Below, piece by piece: positions 1-8,668 of a DNA stretch of 37,532 nucleotides. Within the stretch, counting starts at the first letter, position 1, and the number at the start of each line of letters is the position of its first letter. The DNA lies in contig NZ_CANLQB010000018.1 of assembly GCF_947493125.1 (NCBI RefSeq), positions 1 through 37,532 on the forward strand, in the 5' to 3' direction. The DNA is from an uncultured Roseobacter sp. Lineage in GTDB: Bacteria; Pseudomonadota; Alphaproteobacteria; Rhodobacterales; Rhodobacteraceae. The position numbers and the translations under genes are program-made. The notes under the pieces are model-generated. The model saw nothing but the letters and a program-made list of their open reading frames with translations, had not been told where the DNA came from and did no database searches.

Positions 1-14
1 CGCTTGTTGGCCAT
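1..14 (-). CDS. 5' end of a gene leaving the window (first four codons)
   Basis: On the minus strand an ATG at 14-12 is followed by codons for Ala-Asn-Lys, then the window ends. A strong ribosome binding site (GCGGAGG, about seven bases before the ATG) lies at about 21-27, which is the main reason for calling a start here. The gene reads in the same direction as the DMGDH-like/ureohydrolase/ABC unit to its right and is separated from the flavoprotein stop by 283 bases, so it may have its own promoter. Nothing can be said about its product. Confidence 0.6.
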
Positions 15-40
15 GTCTTTCCTCCGCTTTCCTAAACATA

Positions 41-70
41 GCGGAGGACCACTTCACTGGCGGAGGACCA
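41..70. repeat. 11-bp direct repeat upstream of the gene starting at 14
   Basis: The sequence GCGGAGGACCA occurs at 41-51 and again at 60-70, 19 bases start to start, close to two helical turns. It lies 27-56 bases in front of the leftward ATG at 14. The intervening gap (15-297) holds no gene I can support and no clear terminator for the flavoprotein gene. The spacing suggests a tandem binding site for a regulator or an imperfectly duplicated promoter segment. This is an inference from position only. Confidence 0.4.
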
Positions 71-297
71 GGTGTCGGCAGCGCGTTGCAGATTTCCATG
101 CGATGCCACGAGAGCGACTACCCGAAGTGTGTTATGAGCTACGTTCGTCACTCAAAGCCAAAAAAGGCGATAGTTTTCCCAAACGCTGATGAAATATTCC
201 TGCTTTGTCAATTTGGGAACTTCATCACCCGGATTCAGGCGCGAGGCCACGCGCGCGGCGCGGCCCCCGGCTCGCCTGCGGCGTGGAGACGTTTTGG

Positions 298-2724
298 TCA
301 TGCGATACCCCTTGGCAGGGCGTTTTCAGGGTCGAACAAGCAGAGTGGACAGACTGTGGCGCGCACCGTGTCACCAATCAAGAGAACCTCCACCTCCGTG
401 CCGGGCTCCGAATGGTTCGGATCGATATAGGCCATGGCCAGGTTCTTGCCCGTGCGATATCCCCAGGCCGCCGAAGTGATCGATCCAATTGATGCGCCAT
501 CCGCGAATACCCCTTCGCCTGGTTGGGCTGGCGCCTTATTGCTGAGGACCTCCAGAACCACCCTTTCTTTGCGGTTTCCAACGTTTACCTGAGCTTGAAG
601 ACCGGACTTCCCCGGAAACTCCTTGGTCATGTCCACAAACCGATGCAGGCCAGCTTCGACCGGATTGAATTCGGTGACGAAGTCGCCCTTCCAGTGGCCA
701 TAGCCCTTTTCAAGACGCATCGAGTCAATCGCAAACATGCCGAAATGGGACAGCCCGAAGGCCTCTCCCGCCTTGGTCAACACCTCATAAGCTGCATAAA
801 GCTGGGTGTTGGGGATGTGCAGTTCGAACGCCTGTTCGCCGGAATAGCTAATGGCGATGGCCAGCGCCTCGACATGACCGACCAAAACGCGCTGCGTGGT
901 CAGCCATGGGAAGTCGGATTGACCCCATCGCGTGCGCGGCGAAACGGCGGCAAGCAGGTCACGGGTTTTGGGGCCGGCGATCACCATCATCGTGTGGGTG
1001 TTGGTGCGGCTTTCGATGCGAATGTCCGAGCCTTTGGGCAGACGCTCGGTCAGCCAGTCCATATCGTGGTATTCTGCCGCCGCAGCAGAGCCATAGAAGA
1101 TGTCGCGACCCGGCAGCGGCACGATCGTGGCCTCGCCCGCGATATTACCTTTGGGCGTCAGAAAGTAACACAGGCTTGCCCTGCCGGGTTTTGTGGACAC
1201 CTTCGAGCAGGTCAAACCGTTGAGCCAGTCCAGCGCACCTGTTCCGCTGATGCGATAGTGGTTGAAGCCGGAGAGCTCTGCCAGCCCGACATGCTTACGC
1301 AGCGCCTCGACCTCGGCCCCAACAACGTCGTGCCAGTTCTGGAACGTGTAGCCATGGGTGGGTTCAAAATCCGCGTTCGGCTTGTAAAACTCGGTGCGCT
1401 CCCAGCCATTAACGACGCCGAACTCAGCGCCTTTGGCCTTTAACACCGGATAGAGCGGCGATGACTTGGCGGGGCGACCGGCGGGGCGGTGTTCGTGCGG
1501 CAGATGCCAGCGAAACTCGTGCTGGTAATCCTCGATCGATTTCAGCGCAGTGAACTCGGTATTGGCAAAGCGGGTGATCCGGCGCGGGTCCAGCTGCCAG
1601 CTGTCCCATTCGGTTTCGCCATGCACCATCATCTGCGCCAGCATCTTGCCGTACCCGCCACCCTCACCGATACCGACGCGCAGCCCGTTCATGGACCAGC
1701 AATTGCGCAGTCCCGGTTGCTTGCCCACCAGTGGCCCCGCATCCGAGGCATAGGCGATGGGGCCGTTGACCACCGACTTGATGCCGACCTCCTGCAGACA
1801 GGGCAGACGCTCAAAAATCGGGTCCATCTTGGGCAGCAGACGATCCAGATCATCGGGGCAGAGCGCATTGACGAAATCCGGGTCAATCCCGTCCATTCCG
1901 AACGTCTTGCAGTCGTGCTCGTAGATGCCGACCAGCAGCCCTTTCTTTTCCTGCCGCATATAGAATGTGTGACGCGGGCAACGCACCATGGGCACCCGGG
2001 TCGGGCGCTCGGCCAGCTCGGGGATGTCTTCGGTCACGAAATACATGTGTTCCATGGCGATGACGGGATATTCGACTCCCATCAGCGCCCCGACCTCGTT
2101 CGCCCTGTACCCTGCGGCAATCACGATATGCTCGGCGGTGATTTTGCCTTGAGGAGTTGTCACCTGCCATTCATCGCCCGGCAGTTGCTTTAGGGCTGTC
2201 ACGGGCGTGTTTCGATGGATCGTCGCGCCCATTTTTCGGGAGCGGGCCGCCAGCGCCTGACACAGCTGGGCGGGGTCAATGTCACCGTCCTGTTCATCCC
2301 ACAGGGCCGCCAATACGCCGTCGATGTTGAGGAGCGGATTGCGCCGCTGCGCCTCAGCTGCGTCCAGAAGGTCAAAGTCGATGCCCAGCCCCCTGGCGAC
2401 AGATATGATGTGATGTACTTCGTCCACGTGTTTGGGGTTGGTCAGCAGGCGCATCCCACCCGTGGCATGGTGGTAGTTGATCGGATAGGCCGGGTCGTCG
2501 GCCAGTTCCTTGTAAAGCTTGATCGTGTAGTCGCGCAGCAACAGCAGGAGCTGGTTGAACGCCACGCTGGGGCACTGCGCCGCCGAATGCCATGTGGTGC
2601 CGCTGGTCAACTCGTTGCGTTCCAGCAGCACCGCGTCGGTCCAGCCTTCCTGACACAGGTGGTACAGGGCCGACAGCCCACCAACGCCACCCCCGATAAC
2701 AACGACCCGCGCATGGCTTTGCAT
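298..2724 (-). CDS. DMGDH-like FAD oxidoreductase with GcvT half (copy 1)
   Basis: 808 residues, the usual length of the dimethylglycine/sarcosine dehydrogenase family. The N-terminal dinucleotide fold has GGGVGG at residues 11-16. The SGTTWHSA motif puts His46 where rat DMGDH carries its covalent FAD. The C-terminal half (about 440-800) resembles aminomethyltransferase GcvT, which in this family passes the oxidised methyl group to tetrahydrofolate. The expected reaction is oxidative N-demethylation of a secondary or tertiary methylamine such as dimethylglycine or sarcosine, in the cytoplasm. It is the last complete gene of the leftward unit beginning with the ABC importer at 8470, but a 115-base AT-rich gap with its own candidate operator separates it from the ureohydrolase. 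About as close to copy 2 (11874-14309) in its FAD segment as one sees for paralogues; exact substrate unknown. Confidence 0.9.
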   Translation of the reverse strand: MQSHARVVVIGGGVGGLSALYHLCQEGWTDAVLLERNELTSGTTWHSAAQCPSVAFNQLLLLLRDYTIKLYKELADDPAYPINYHHATGGMRLLTNPKHVDEVHHIISVARGLGIDFDLLDAAEAQRRNPLLNIDGVLAALWDEQDGDIDPAQLCQALAARSRKMGATIHRNTPVTALKQLPGDEWQVTTPQGKITAEHIVIAAGYRANEVGALMGVEYPVIAMEHMYFVTEDIPELAERPTRVPMVRCPRHTFYMRQEKKGLLVGIYEHDCKTFGMDGIDPDFVNALCPDDLDRLLPKMDPIFERLPCLQEVGIKSVVNGPIAYASDAGPLVGKQPGLRNCWSMNGLRVGIGEGGGYGKMLAQMMVHGETEWDSWQLDPRRITRFANTEFTALKSIEDYQHEFRWHLPHEHRPAGRPAKSSPLYPVLKAKGAEFGVVNGWERTEFYKPNADFEPTHGYTFQNWHDVVGAEVEALRKHVGLAELSGFNHYRISGTGALDWLNGLTCSKVSTKPGRASLCYFLTPKGNIAGEATIVPLPGRDIFYGSAAAAEYHDMDWLTERLPKGSDIRIESRTNTHTMMVIAGPKTRDLLAAVSPRTRWGQSDFPWLTTQRVLVGHVEALAIAISYSGEQAFELHIPNTQLYAAYEVLTKAGEAFGLSHFGMFAIDSMRLEKGYGHWKGDFVTEFNPVEAGLHRFVDMTKEFPGKSGLQAQVNVGNRKERVVLEVLSNKAPAQPGEGVFADGASIGSITSAAWGYRTGKNLAMAYIDPNHSEPGTEVEVLLIGDTVRATVCPLCLFDPENALPRGIA

Positions 2725-2774
2725 CGGCCACCTCCGAACCTCTGGTTTCGGGGTAAATATCCGTCAGAACACGT

Positions 2775-2801
2775 CTTTCGAAAAACAGAATAATTGGAAT
2801 A
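2775..2801. promoter_or_regulatory. Candidate LysR operator upstream of DMGDH copy 1
   Basis: An AT-rich segment 51-77 bases before the flavoprotein start matches 21 of 27 bases of a segment in the LysR/proX gap (8609-8635). The best core is CAGAATAATTGGAATA at 2786-2801, 14 of 16 identical to CAGAATTAATGGAATA at 8620-8635, in the same orientation. The match is seen directly; the role as a shared binding site of the LysR at 8669 is inferred. Confidence 0.5.
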
Positions 2802-2839
2802 CAGACATCAGAAATTGTGAATTATAGCGCGATGCTTGG

Positions 2840-3802
2840 CTAGGCCTTCGCGCTGAGCATACACATCAGTTCGAACATCAGCGATACGCCCAGCCAAGCC
2901 GTGTTACCGCCGGGATCAAAGGGCGGTGACACCTCGACAAGATCGGCGCCGATCAGATTGACGCCTTGCAGCGCGCGGATGACCTGCTGCGCCTGGAAGC
3001 TGTTGGGGCCGCCGATTTCGGGCGTGCCGGTGCCGGGCGCAAACGCCGGGTCCACAAAATCGATGTCGCAGGTGCAATAGGTCGGCGCCGTGCCGACGAT
3101 CTCGCGCACCTCGGTCATGACGTCTTTGATGCCGCGTTCGAAGAACTCCTCGATCCGGATAATGCGGATGCCCTGCGCCTCGCCCCATTCGATATCGTCC
3201 ACGTTGTAGGCCGTCCCGCGAATGCCGACCTGCACAAAGCGTTTGGGATCCACGAGCCCTTCTTCGACCGCGCGGCGGAAGGGGGTGCCGTGGGTGAACT
3301 TTTGGCCGCCGAAGTAACTGTCGAACAGGTCGGTGTGGCTGTCGAACTGGATCAGCCCGAGCGGTCCGTCGCTTGCCAGAGCGCGCAGGATGGGCAGGGA
3401 AATCAGGTGATCGCCCCCTGCGGTCATAGGCGTGATGCCCTGGGCGTGAAGCGCGCGATAGAACGACGTGACGCGGTCGAGGCTGTCCTGAATGTCGACC
3501 GGATTGGGTGGCACATCGCCAAGATCAGCCCAGTTTTGAAGGGCAAAGGGGTTGATGCCTGTGAAAGGGTTCATCGCGCGGATCATGGTGGAATAGTCGC
3601 GCAGCTGCCGGGGGCCATGCCTGGGGCCGGGTCGGTTGGTCGTGCCGCCATCCCAGGGGATACCGATCAACCCCATCTGCACATCCGCATATCGCGGATC
3701 ATCCGGTGTCAGACCCGGGAGACGCATGAACGTCGGCACACCGGCAAAACGCGGCAGATCCATGCCGGACACCGGTTGAAAGAACGGATCACCACCGCTC
3801 AT
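2840..3802 (-). CDS. Ureohydrolase (agmatinase/arginase family), second of the pair
   Basis: 320 residues when started at the ATG at 3802, which overlaps the upstream ureohydrolase stop as ATGA. Longer reading-frame starts inside the neighbour are not needed. All metal ligands of the binuclear ureohydrolase site are visible: GGDH, then DSHTD, then CDIDFVDP, followed by the classic PGTGTPEIGG loop. The family hydrolyses a guanidino group to urea plus an amine. Because the loop is canonical, this subunit looks catalytically complete. Its tight coupling to a second, different ureohydrolase suggests coordinated or joint function. Agmatine, guanidinobutyrate, guanidinoacetate or a methylated guanidine are all possible; the nearby demethylating flavoprotein and betaine-type importer favour a methylated substrate (inference). 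Confidence 0.88.
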   Translation of the reverse strand: MSGGDPFFQPVSGMDLPRFAGVPTFMRLPGLTPDDPRYADVQMGLIGIPWDGGTTNRPGPRHGPRQLRDYSTMIRAMNPFTGINPFALQNWADLGDVPPNPVDIQDSLDRVTSFYRALHAQGITPMTAGGDHLISLPILRALASDGPLGLIQFDSHTDLFDSYFGGQKFTHGTPFRRAVEEGLVDPKRFVQVGIRGTAYNVDDIEWGEAQGIRIIRIEEFFERGIKDVMTEVREIVGTAPTYCTCDIDFVDPAFAPGTGTPEIGGPNSFQAQQVIRALQGVNLIGADLVEVSPPFDPGGNTAWLGVSLMFELMCMLSAKA

Positions 3803-4815
3803 GACGCATTGCCCTTCGCGATGTTTTCCGCCGCCATGGAGATCATTTCGAACATCACGGCCATGGCCGTCAACGCTGTGATCTGGTTGGGGTTGTCCTT
3901 GGTTGGCATCATGCACACGACATCGCCGCCGATGATGTTCAAGCCACGCACCGAATGCAACAGGGCCACCGCCTCATCGATATCAAAACCCTTCTCGCCG
4001 GGTTCGATGTTGGACACACCCGGCGCAATCGTCGGATCAAGACAATCGAGATCAAAGGTGATGTAGACGGGGCGGTTGCCGATGACCTCTTTAACCTGCG
4101 CCACCACATCGCTGACACCACGACGGCGAAAGTCCTTCATGGTGACGACGTTGTAGCCGAAGTCATAGGACGGCTGCAGCCAATCGAGCGTGCGTGCATG
4201 CCCGCGCAGACCGATCTGCATGGAGTGGGTCGGGTCGACTCGCCCCTGGTCTGCCAAGTAAGCCCCCCAATGCGCCGCTGATTTCTTGGCGCCGAGGAAG
4301 TGGTCAACCTTGGTGAACACATCTGTATGGGCGTCGAGATGCAAGAGGCACACAGGCTCCTCACGTGCAAGTTCACCACGCCCCAAGGCTTGCAGGATCC
4401 CCCCGGTAATCGAATGATCGCCACCGACCGAAAAGGGGCGTGCGCCGGCCGCATCTACAGTGCCGAAGAACGCGGTGATGTCGGCAATGCAGGCTTCATT
4501 GTCATTGGCGCGTGGCAAGGGCACATCCCCGATATCGGCAATCTTGGCAGCACTCCACGGGTCGAGGTTGAACCCGCTGTGCATCCGTCTGCCAACCGCG
4601 GACACATTCCGCAACGCCCGCGGACCAAGATGCTGATCGCGCTCGGTTGTGCCATTCCCGGTCGAATGGGGCACGCCGACGAGCGCGATATCCTGCCCTT
4701 CGACATGCTCATGCGGACAGCGAAAAAGCGTTGGAACACCCCACCAATAGAGGTTTTCCATCATGGCAGTCTGATATCGATCCGTCACGGCATTGTCCCA
4801 ATATGGCAAGGCCAC
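3799..4815 (-). CDS. Ureohydrolase (agmatinase/arginase family), first of the pair
   Basis: 338 residues from a GTG at 4815. An internal ATG pair at 4764/4761 is an alternative start, as neither has a convincing ribosome binding site. Ligand motifs GGDHSI, LDAHTD and FDLDCLDP are intact, but the loop after them reads PGVSNIEPGEKG instead of the PGTGTPE signature seen in its partner. Substrate preference is therefore probably different. The N-terminal NLYWWGVPTLFRCP and the middle STGNGTTERDQHLG segments set it apart from plain agmatinases. It lies 24 bases after the permease stop and overlaps the next ureohydrolase by four bases, so the two are almost certainly co-translated. It could form a heteromer with that partner or act on a related substrate. 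Confidence 0.85.
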   Translation of the reverse strand: MALPYWDNAVTDRYQTAMMENLYWWGVPTLFRCPHEHVEGQDIALVGVPHSTGNGTTERDQHLGPRALRNVSAVGRRMHSGFNLDPWSAAKIADIGDVPLPRANDNEACIADITAFFGTVDAAGARPFSVGGDHSITGGILQALGRGELAREEPVCLLHLDAHTDVFTKVDHFLGAKKSAAHWGAYLADQGRVDPTHSMQIGLRGHARTLDWLQPSYDFGYNVVTMKDFRRRGVSDVVAQVKEVIGNRPVYITFDLDCLDPTIAPGVSNIEPGEKGFDIDEAVALLHSVRGLNIIGGDVVCMMPTKDNPNQITALTAMAVMFEMISMAAENIAKGNAS

Positions 4816-4839
4816 AAGAGCTTGTTTCGGGTCTGTGTT

Positions 4840-6426
4840 CTAGTCTTTCTGATCTTTGCGCCGGAACGCGCCCTGAACAATACGGTCCATGACCATCGCG
4901 AGGAACAGGATGGCAAAGCCCCCCAAAAGCCCCGGCCCCTTGGCCGCAAATTGCAAGGCTTCGAGGATCTCCTGACCGAGCCCGCCACCACCGATGAGCG
5001 AAATGATCACCACCATCGACAGGCACATCAGGATCGTCTGGTTCACACCCGTCATGATCGACGGCAACGCCAGCGGGATCTCCACGTCTTTCAGCAATTG
5101 CCAGCGCGAGGCACCAAATGCCACCGCAGCTTCCTTGATGCTTTCAGGCACGCCGCGCATGCCAAGGGCCGTCAACCGGATCACCGGCGGCATGCCAAAG
5201 ATGATGGTGGCCAGAATGCCCGGTGGGTTACCCGTTCCGAAAAACGCGATGATCGGGATCAGGTAGACGAACGCCGGCAGCGTCTGCATCAGATCCAGCA
5301 CAGGCTCCGCCATCCGGTACGCGCGCTTGGACTTGCCGAACCAGATGCCCAAGGGGATGCCGATGACCACGCACAAGAGCACCGCCGCACCGACCAGCGC
5401 CACGGTTTCCATCGCCAGCGACCAGTAGCCAAGCAGCGCGGTGTAGGCCATGGCCGCCACCGTGAAGATCGCGACGCGTGGGCCGGCAGCCCGCCAGGCT
5501 GTGACCGCGATCACCAGCATCACGACCGGCCAGGGGGATCCGTTCAAGGCGACGGTCAAGCCATCAAGAACGGTGCGCACACCCGACACAATGCCATCAA
5601 AAACGTCCCCGCCTGCCAGGGCGGCTGCGTCAATACGTGCCTCCATCCAGGAGGCCACGGCACCGAAAATCGTACCATTGCCTTCGCCCAGAACGTAATT
5701 GGACACCTGCTGTTCAGGGAATGCCTCGAGCAATTCCATCGAGGCGTTGACGGTAAAGCGGTAGATCACGAGGGGTGCAATCGCGAGGATCAGCACTGCC
5801 CCCAAGATTGCATTCCCGTTAGAACGCCCGCTTTCAGTTGTATCGGGGTCTATGCGCCAGCGCGAATACTGTTTCTCATAGACCGTGTTGGCGTACATGC
5901 CCTGAACGATCTTGAACACCAAAAGCATGATCAGGCCGGTGATCATGATCCCTGTCGCCTCTGCCTGCGCCAGTTCGACCCGTTCCATGTTGGTATCGAT
6001 GGCGCGCTGCATGTTTTCGGCAAGCTTGGTGAACCGGTCGATATCGGCCTGCTCGGCCGCCGCCGCCGCCTGGTCGAGGCGGCGTTGCATCGTCTCGGCC
6101 TGCGACGCCGCACGCTCAAGGAATTCAGACCCGGGCGTGCCCCAAAGGCCGCGCCCGATCTGCACCCAAGCGATGATCTCGAGGATCAGGAACGCCCAGA
6201 ACATGCCCCAGATCGCCCGACTGGAGGCCCAGAGCGGGCCCAGCACGGCGGCCCAGAGATTGAACGTCGTGGGTAAAGCGCCGGTGTTGTCGTGGATCTT
6301 GTGGAAGGTGTCGACATAGTAGTCGCCGTTCACCTCGGCGAACTCTTTGATCGAATTGTCCAGGGCCTCGCGATCAACTTCGATATCGGATGCGGCGGTG
6401 ACCTTCAGTTCGCTTGCATCATTCAT
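4840..6426 (-). CDS. Betaine-type ABC transporter permease with long N-terminal extension
   Basis: 528 residues from the ATG at 6426, which follows AAGGGGGC and overlaps the ATPase gene by eight bases. An earlier in-frame start at 6480 lies inside that gene and is less likely. The C-terminal ~260 residues are a ProW/OpuAB-type permease core with the EAA-like coupling segment (GVPESIKEAAVAFGAS). The protein is much longer than E. coli ProW (about 354). The extra N-terminal part has a membrane segment near residues 70-95, a charged helical stretch rich in Ala/Gln/Glu that looks coiled-coil (about 105-155), then further membrane segments. It forms an importer with the neighbouring ATPase and binding protein, probably for a quaternary or methylated ammonium compound. 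Confidence 0.88.
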   Translation of the reverse strand: MNDASELKVTAASDIEVDREALDNSIKEFAEVNGDYYVDTFHKIHDNTGALPTTFNLWAAVLGPLWASSRAIWGMFWAFLILEIIAWVQIGRGLWGTPGSEFLERAASQAETMQRRLDQAAAAAEQADIDRFTKLAENMQRAIDTNMERVELAQAEATGIMITGLIMLLVFKIVQGMYANTVYEKQYSRWRIDPDTTESGRSNGNAILGAVLILAIAPLVIYRFTVNASMELLEAFPEQQVSNYVLGEGNGTIFGAVASWMEARIDAAALAGGDVFDGIVSGVRTVLDGLTVALNGSPWPVVMLVIAVTAWRAAGPRVAIFTVAAMAYTALLGYWSLAMETVALVGAAVLLCVVIGIPLGIWFGKSKRAYRMAEPVLDLMQTLPAFVYLIPIIAFFGTGNPPGILATIIFGMPPVIRLTALGMRGVPESIKEAAVAFGASRWQLLKDVEIPLALPSIMTGVNQTILMCLSMVVIISLIGGGGLGQEILEALQFAAKGPGLLGGFAILFLAMVMDRIVQGAFRRKDQKD

Positions 6427-7456
6427 CTTTGCCCCCTTGGATACCGCGCAGCAGGCGGGGTTTGGTGACGACGCCGACATCGGATCCGTCTTCGGTTATG
6501 ACCACCGGCTGGTCAGTTTGGACCGCCAGATCGATCAACTGATCCAGATCTGCGCTATGATCGGCCCGCAGCGCACCGTCCAGTGATCCCGTATGGCTCT
6601 CAAGCGGCTGCATGATGGAATGGGCCTTGACCAGCTTCAGCTTGGAAATGCCCTGCACGAACTCGCGCACATAGTCGTCGGCGGGCTCCATCACGATCTG
6701 CTCCGGCGTTCCGATCTGCACGATCACGCCATCTTTCATGATGGCGATGCGGTGGCCAATGCGGATCGCTTCATCGAGGTCGTGGGTGATAAAGAGCGTG
6801 GTCTTCTTCAGCTGTGCCACCAGCGCCTTGAACTGGTCCTGCAACTGCAGCCGGATCAGCGGATCAAGCGCCGAAAACGGTTCGTCCATCAACAGGATTT
6901 CCGGATCAGACGCCAGCGCGCGGGCGATGCCGACACGTTGCTGCATACCACCCGAAAGCTCGCGCGGCAGGCGGTCCTCGTATCCTGTTAGGTCTACCAG
7001 CCCCAGCGCATGATCCGACACCGCCCAGCGCTTAGATTTCGAAACCTTCCTGATTTCGAGCGGATAAGCGACGTTGTCCCGCACAGATCTGTGCGGCATC
7101 AGCGCCATGTGCTGAAAAACCATGCCGATCTGCTGGGCCCGAATACGACGCAGCTCTTTTTCGCTGATGGTCGAGACATCCTGCCCGAGGATTTCGATCT
7201 TGCCCGCCGTCGGCTCGATCAGGCGGTTGATATGGCGCACCAGCGTCGACTTACCCGAGCCCGAAAGCCCCATGATGCAGAAGATTTCTCCGCGTGCGAC
7301 CTCAAAGTTGGCGTTCTGAACGCCGACGACGCATTGGAATTCGGATAAGACTTCCGGCTTTCCGATGCCCTTGCTTTTGACAGCGGCCATCGCTTCTTCG
7401 GCACGCGCGCCAAATATCTTCCAGACGTCGGTGACCTTGACGACAGTTTCACTCAT
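6419..7456 (-). CDS. Betaine-type ABC transporter ATP-binding protein
   Basis: 345 residues from the ATG at 7456, preceded by GAGGGGGTG; a TTG five codons earlier is a weaker start. It shows Walker A (GLSGSGKST), signature LSGGMQQRVGIARAL, Walker B (ILLMDEPFSALDP) and the switch His in LFITHD. The C-terminal third after the nucleotide-binding domain contains a weak CBS-like region (about 270-335), as in ProV/OpuAA, where it senses ionic strength. It lies 63 bases after the binding-protein stop and overlaps the permease start, so the three genes form one transcription unit. It powers uptake by the permease encoded next. Confidence 0.92.
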   Translation of the reverse strand: MSETVVKVTDVWKIFGARAEEAMAAVKSKGIGKPEVLSEFQCVVGVQNANFEVARGEIFCIMGLSGSGKSTLVRHINRLIEPTAGKIEILGQDVSTISEKELRRIRAQQIGMVFQHMALMPHRSVRDNVAYPLEIRKVSKSKRWAVSDHALGLVDLTGYEDRLPRELSGGMQQRVGIARALASDPEILLMDEPFSALDPLIRLQLQDQFKALVAQLKKTTLFITHDLDEAIRIGHRIAIMKDGVIVQIGTPEQIVMEPADDYVREFVQGISKLKLVKAHSIMQPLESHTGSLDGALRADHSADLDQLIDLAVQTDQPVVITEDGSDVGVVTKPRLLRGIQGGKDE

Positions 7457-7519
7457 CCCGCACCCCCTCAAAGCGTGGCGGCCGCCGCGGTAGTTTCGCG
7501 ACGGCCCAGAGTTTGGGAC

Positions 7520-8470
7520 TTAGTTGGTCAGCCAGCCAACGATCTTGTCTTCGTTTGCAGCAACCCATTCCTGGGCGAAATCAGCCGCTTCCTGACCATC
7601 AACAGCAAGCGCTTTCCCCATTGCGCTCAGAGATTCGCCATCCATCTGGAAATTTGCGAACAGAGCTGCAACTTCCGGGAAGTCCTCTTCTAGCGATTTG
7701 GCATAGTGCAAGTGAAGCGTTGCACCGTTCCATGCGGTGGAGGCTTCGGACTTTTCCAACCAGTCAGGATCGTCCGTCGGCTGTACGATGGTCCATGTGG
7801 CGGGATCATGTGCTGGCTCTTCAAGCACAAACAGATCCTGGGTCACAAAGATATAGTGCGGGCTATAGCAGAAACCGATCCATGGCTCACCCGCCGTTGC
7901 CGCGTTTGCGAGGTTTGCGTATGCGATGGTTTCCTCGTATTCGGTCAGCTCGAAAATCTGATCGTAGCCATAGGATTTGGCGCGGATCTTTTCGACGACG
8001 GTCGAGGCCCAGCCGGGGGCGCCGATCCAGACTTCGGGCGTGCCGTTGCCGTCGGTGTCAAAGATCGCCATCTTGTCGGGATCGCTCAGATCATCGATGG
8101 ATTTGATGTCGTACTCTTCCGCGATTGCGGCTGGCACGCACATACCCTGCTCAGCCTGAACCGGGTTCGTGTTCATCACGACGGTGCCATTGTCCTTCAC
8201 GTAGGTGTCGTGCAGGTTCTGCTGGTTTGGCATCCACACTTCCGGGTGTGCGTGCATGGAGCCTTTGTCCATCGCTTCAAAAACGATCGGGTTCGTTCCG
8301 TTCTGCAGCTCCACGTCAAGGCCAAGGTTTTCTTCGATGACAACCTCGAGCACATGGGCCGTGGCGTTGACCGAAGCCCAGTTTGGCACACCAATGACGA
8401 TGTCTGCCGCCATTGCCGGGGCAGCCAACAGCATTGCCGAGCTCACGGCGCTGATTTTGATTTTTTGCAT
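7520..8470 (-). CDS. Betaine-type ABC transporter substrate-binding protein
   Basis: 316 residues from the ATG at 8470, with AAGGAGAG seven bases upstream. Earlier in-frame codons lack a leader-like sequence. A signal peptide is visible (basic MQKIK, hydrophobic core, cleavage after APAMA), so the protein is periplasmic. The rest matches the OpuAC/ProX family, with conserved Trp and Tyr residues that could form the aromatic cage for a cationic ligand (for example PNWAS near residue 30, GAPGW and PWIGFCYSPHYI). First gene of the leftward unit, 198 bases from a divergent LysR gene. The ligand may be glycine betaine or another methylated, possibly guanidino, cation; the family alone does not decide. 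Confidence 0.9.
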   Translation of the reverse strand: MQKIKISAVSSAMLLAAPAMAADIVIGVPNWASVNATAHVLEVVIEENLGLDVELQNGTNPIVFEAMDKGSMHAHPEVWMPNQQNLHDTYVKDNGTVVMNTNPVQAEQGMCVPAAIAEEYDIKSIDDLSDPDKMAIFDTDGNGTPEVWIGAPGWASTVVEKIRAKSYGYDQIFELTEYEETIAYANLANAATAGEPWIGFCYSPHYIFVTQDLFVLEEPAHDPATWTIVQPTDDPDWLEKSEASTAWNGATLHLHYAKSLEEDFPEVAALFANFQMDGESLSAMGKALAVDGQEAADFAQEWVAANEDKIVGWLTN

Positions 8471-8608
8471 TCTTCTCTCCTTGTTGAAGCTCCAAAGACA
8501 GTTTCCCCGTCCTTTTTTCGAGCGATGCTTGCGGTAGATTAGCTCATTGTCCGCAGGTGTATAGCCATTCATTTGTTGGTTTTTGATCCAGTATCCGCGA
8601 GAAACAGA

Positions 8609-8645
8609 CTTTCATGAAGCAGAATTAATGGAATAGTATATTCTG
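8609..8645. promoter_or_regulatory. Candidate LysR operator between proX-like gene and LysR gene
   Basis: The segment contains an exact dyad CAGAAT (8620-8625), 14 bases, ATTCTG (8640-8645). Nested inside it is GAATA-GTA-TATTC (8631-8643). It ends 24 bases before the LysR start and lies about 140-175 bases before the importer gene. Its left part is repeated at 2775-2801 in front of the flavoprotein gene. Position and symmetry fit an autoregulatory LysR site acting on both divergent transcripts (inference). Confidence 0.55.
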
Positions 8646-8668
8646 AAAATCAGATTTAGTGGCGTGTG

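Noticed and set aside
4300-6276. 658-codon plus-strand open frame
   Set aside because: Antisense shadow of the permease and ureohydrolase genes; His/Gln/Arg-rich with no family resemblance, whereas the minus strand carries clear motifs.
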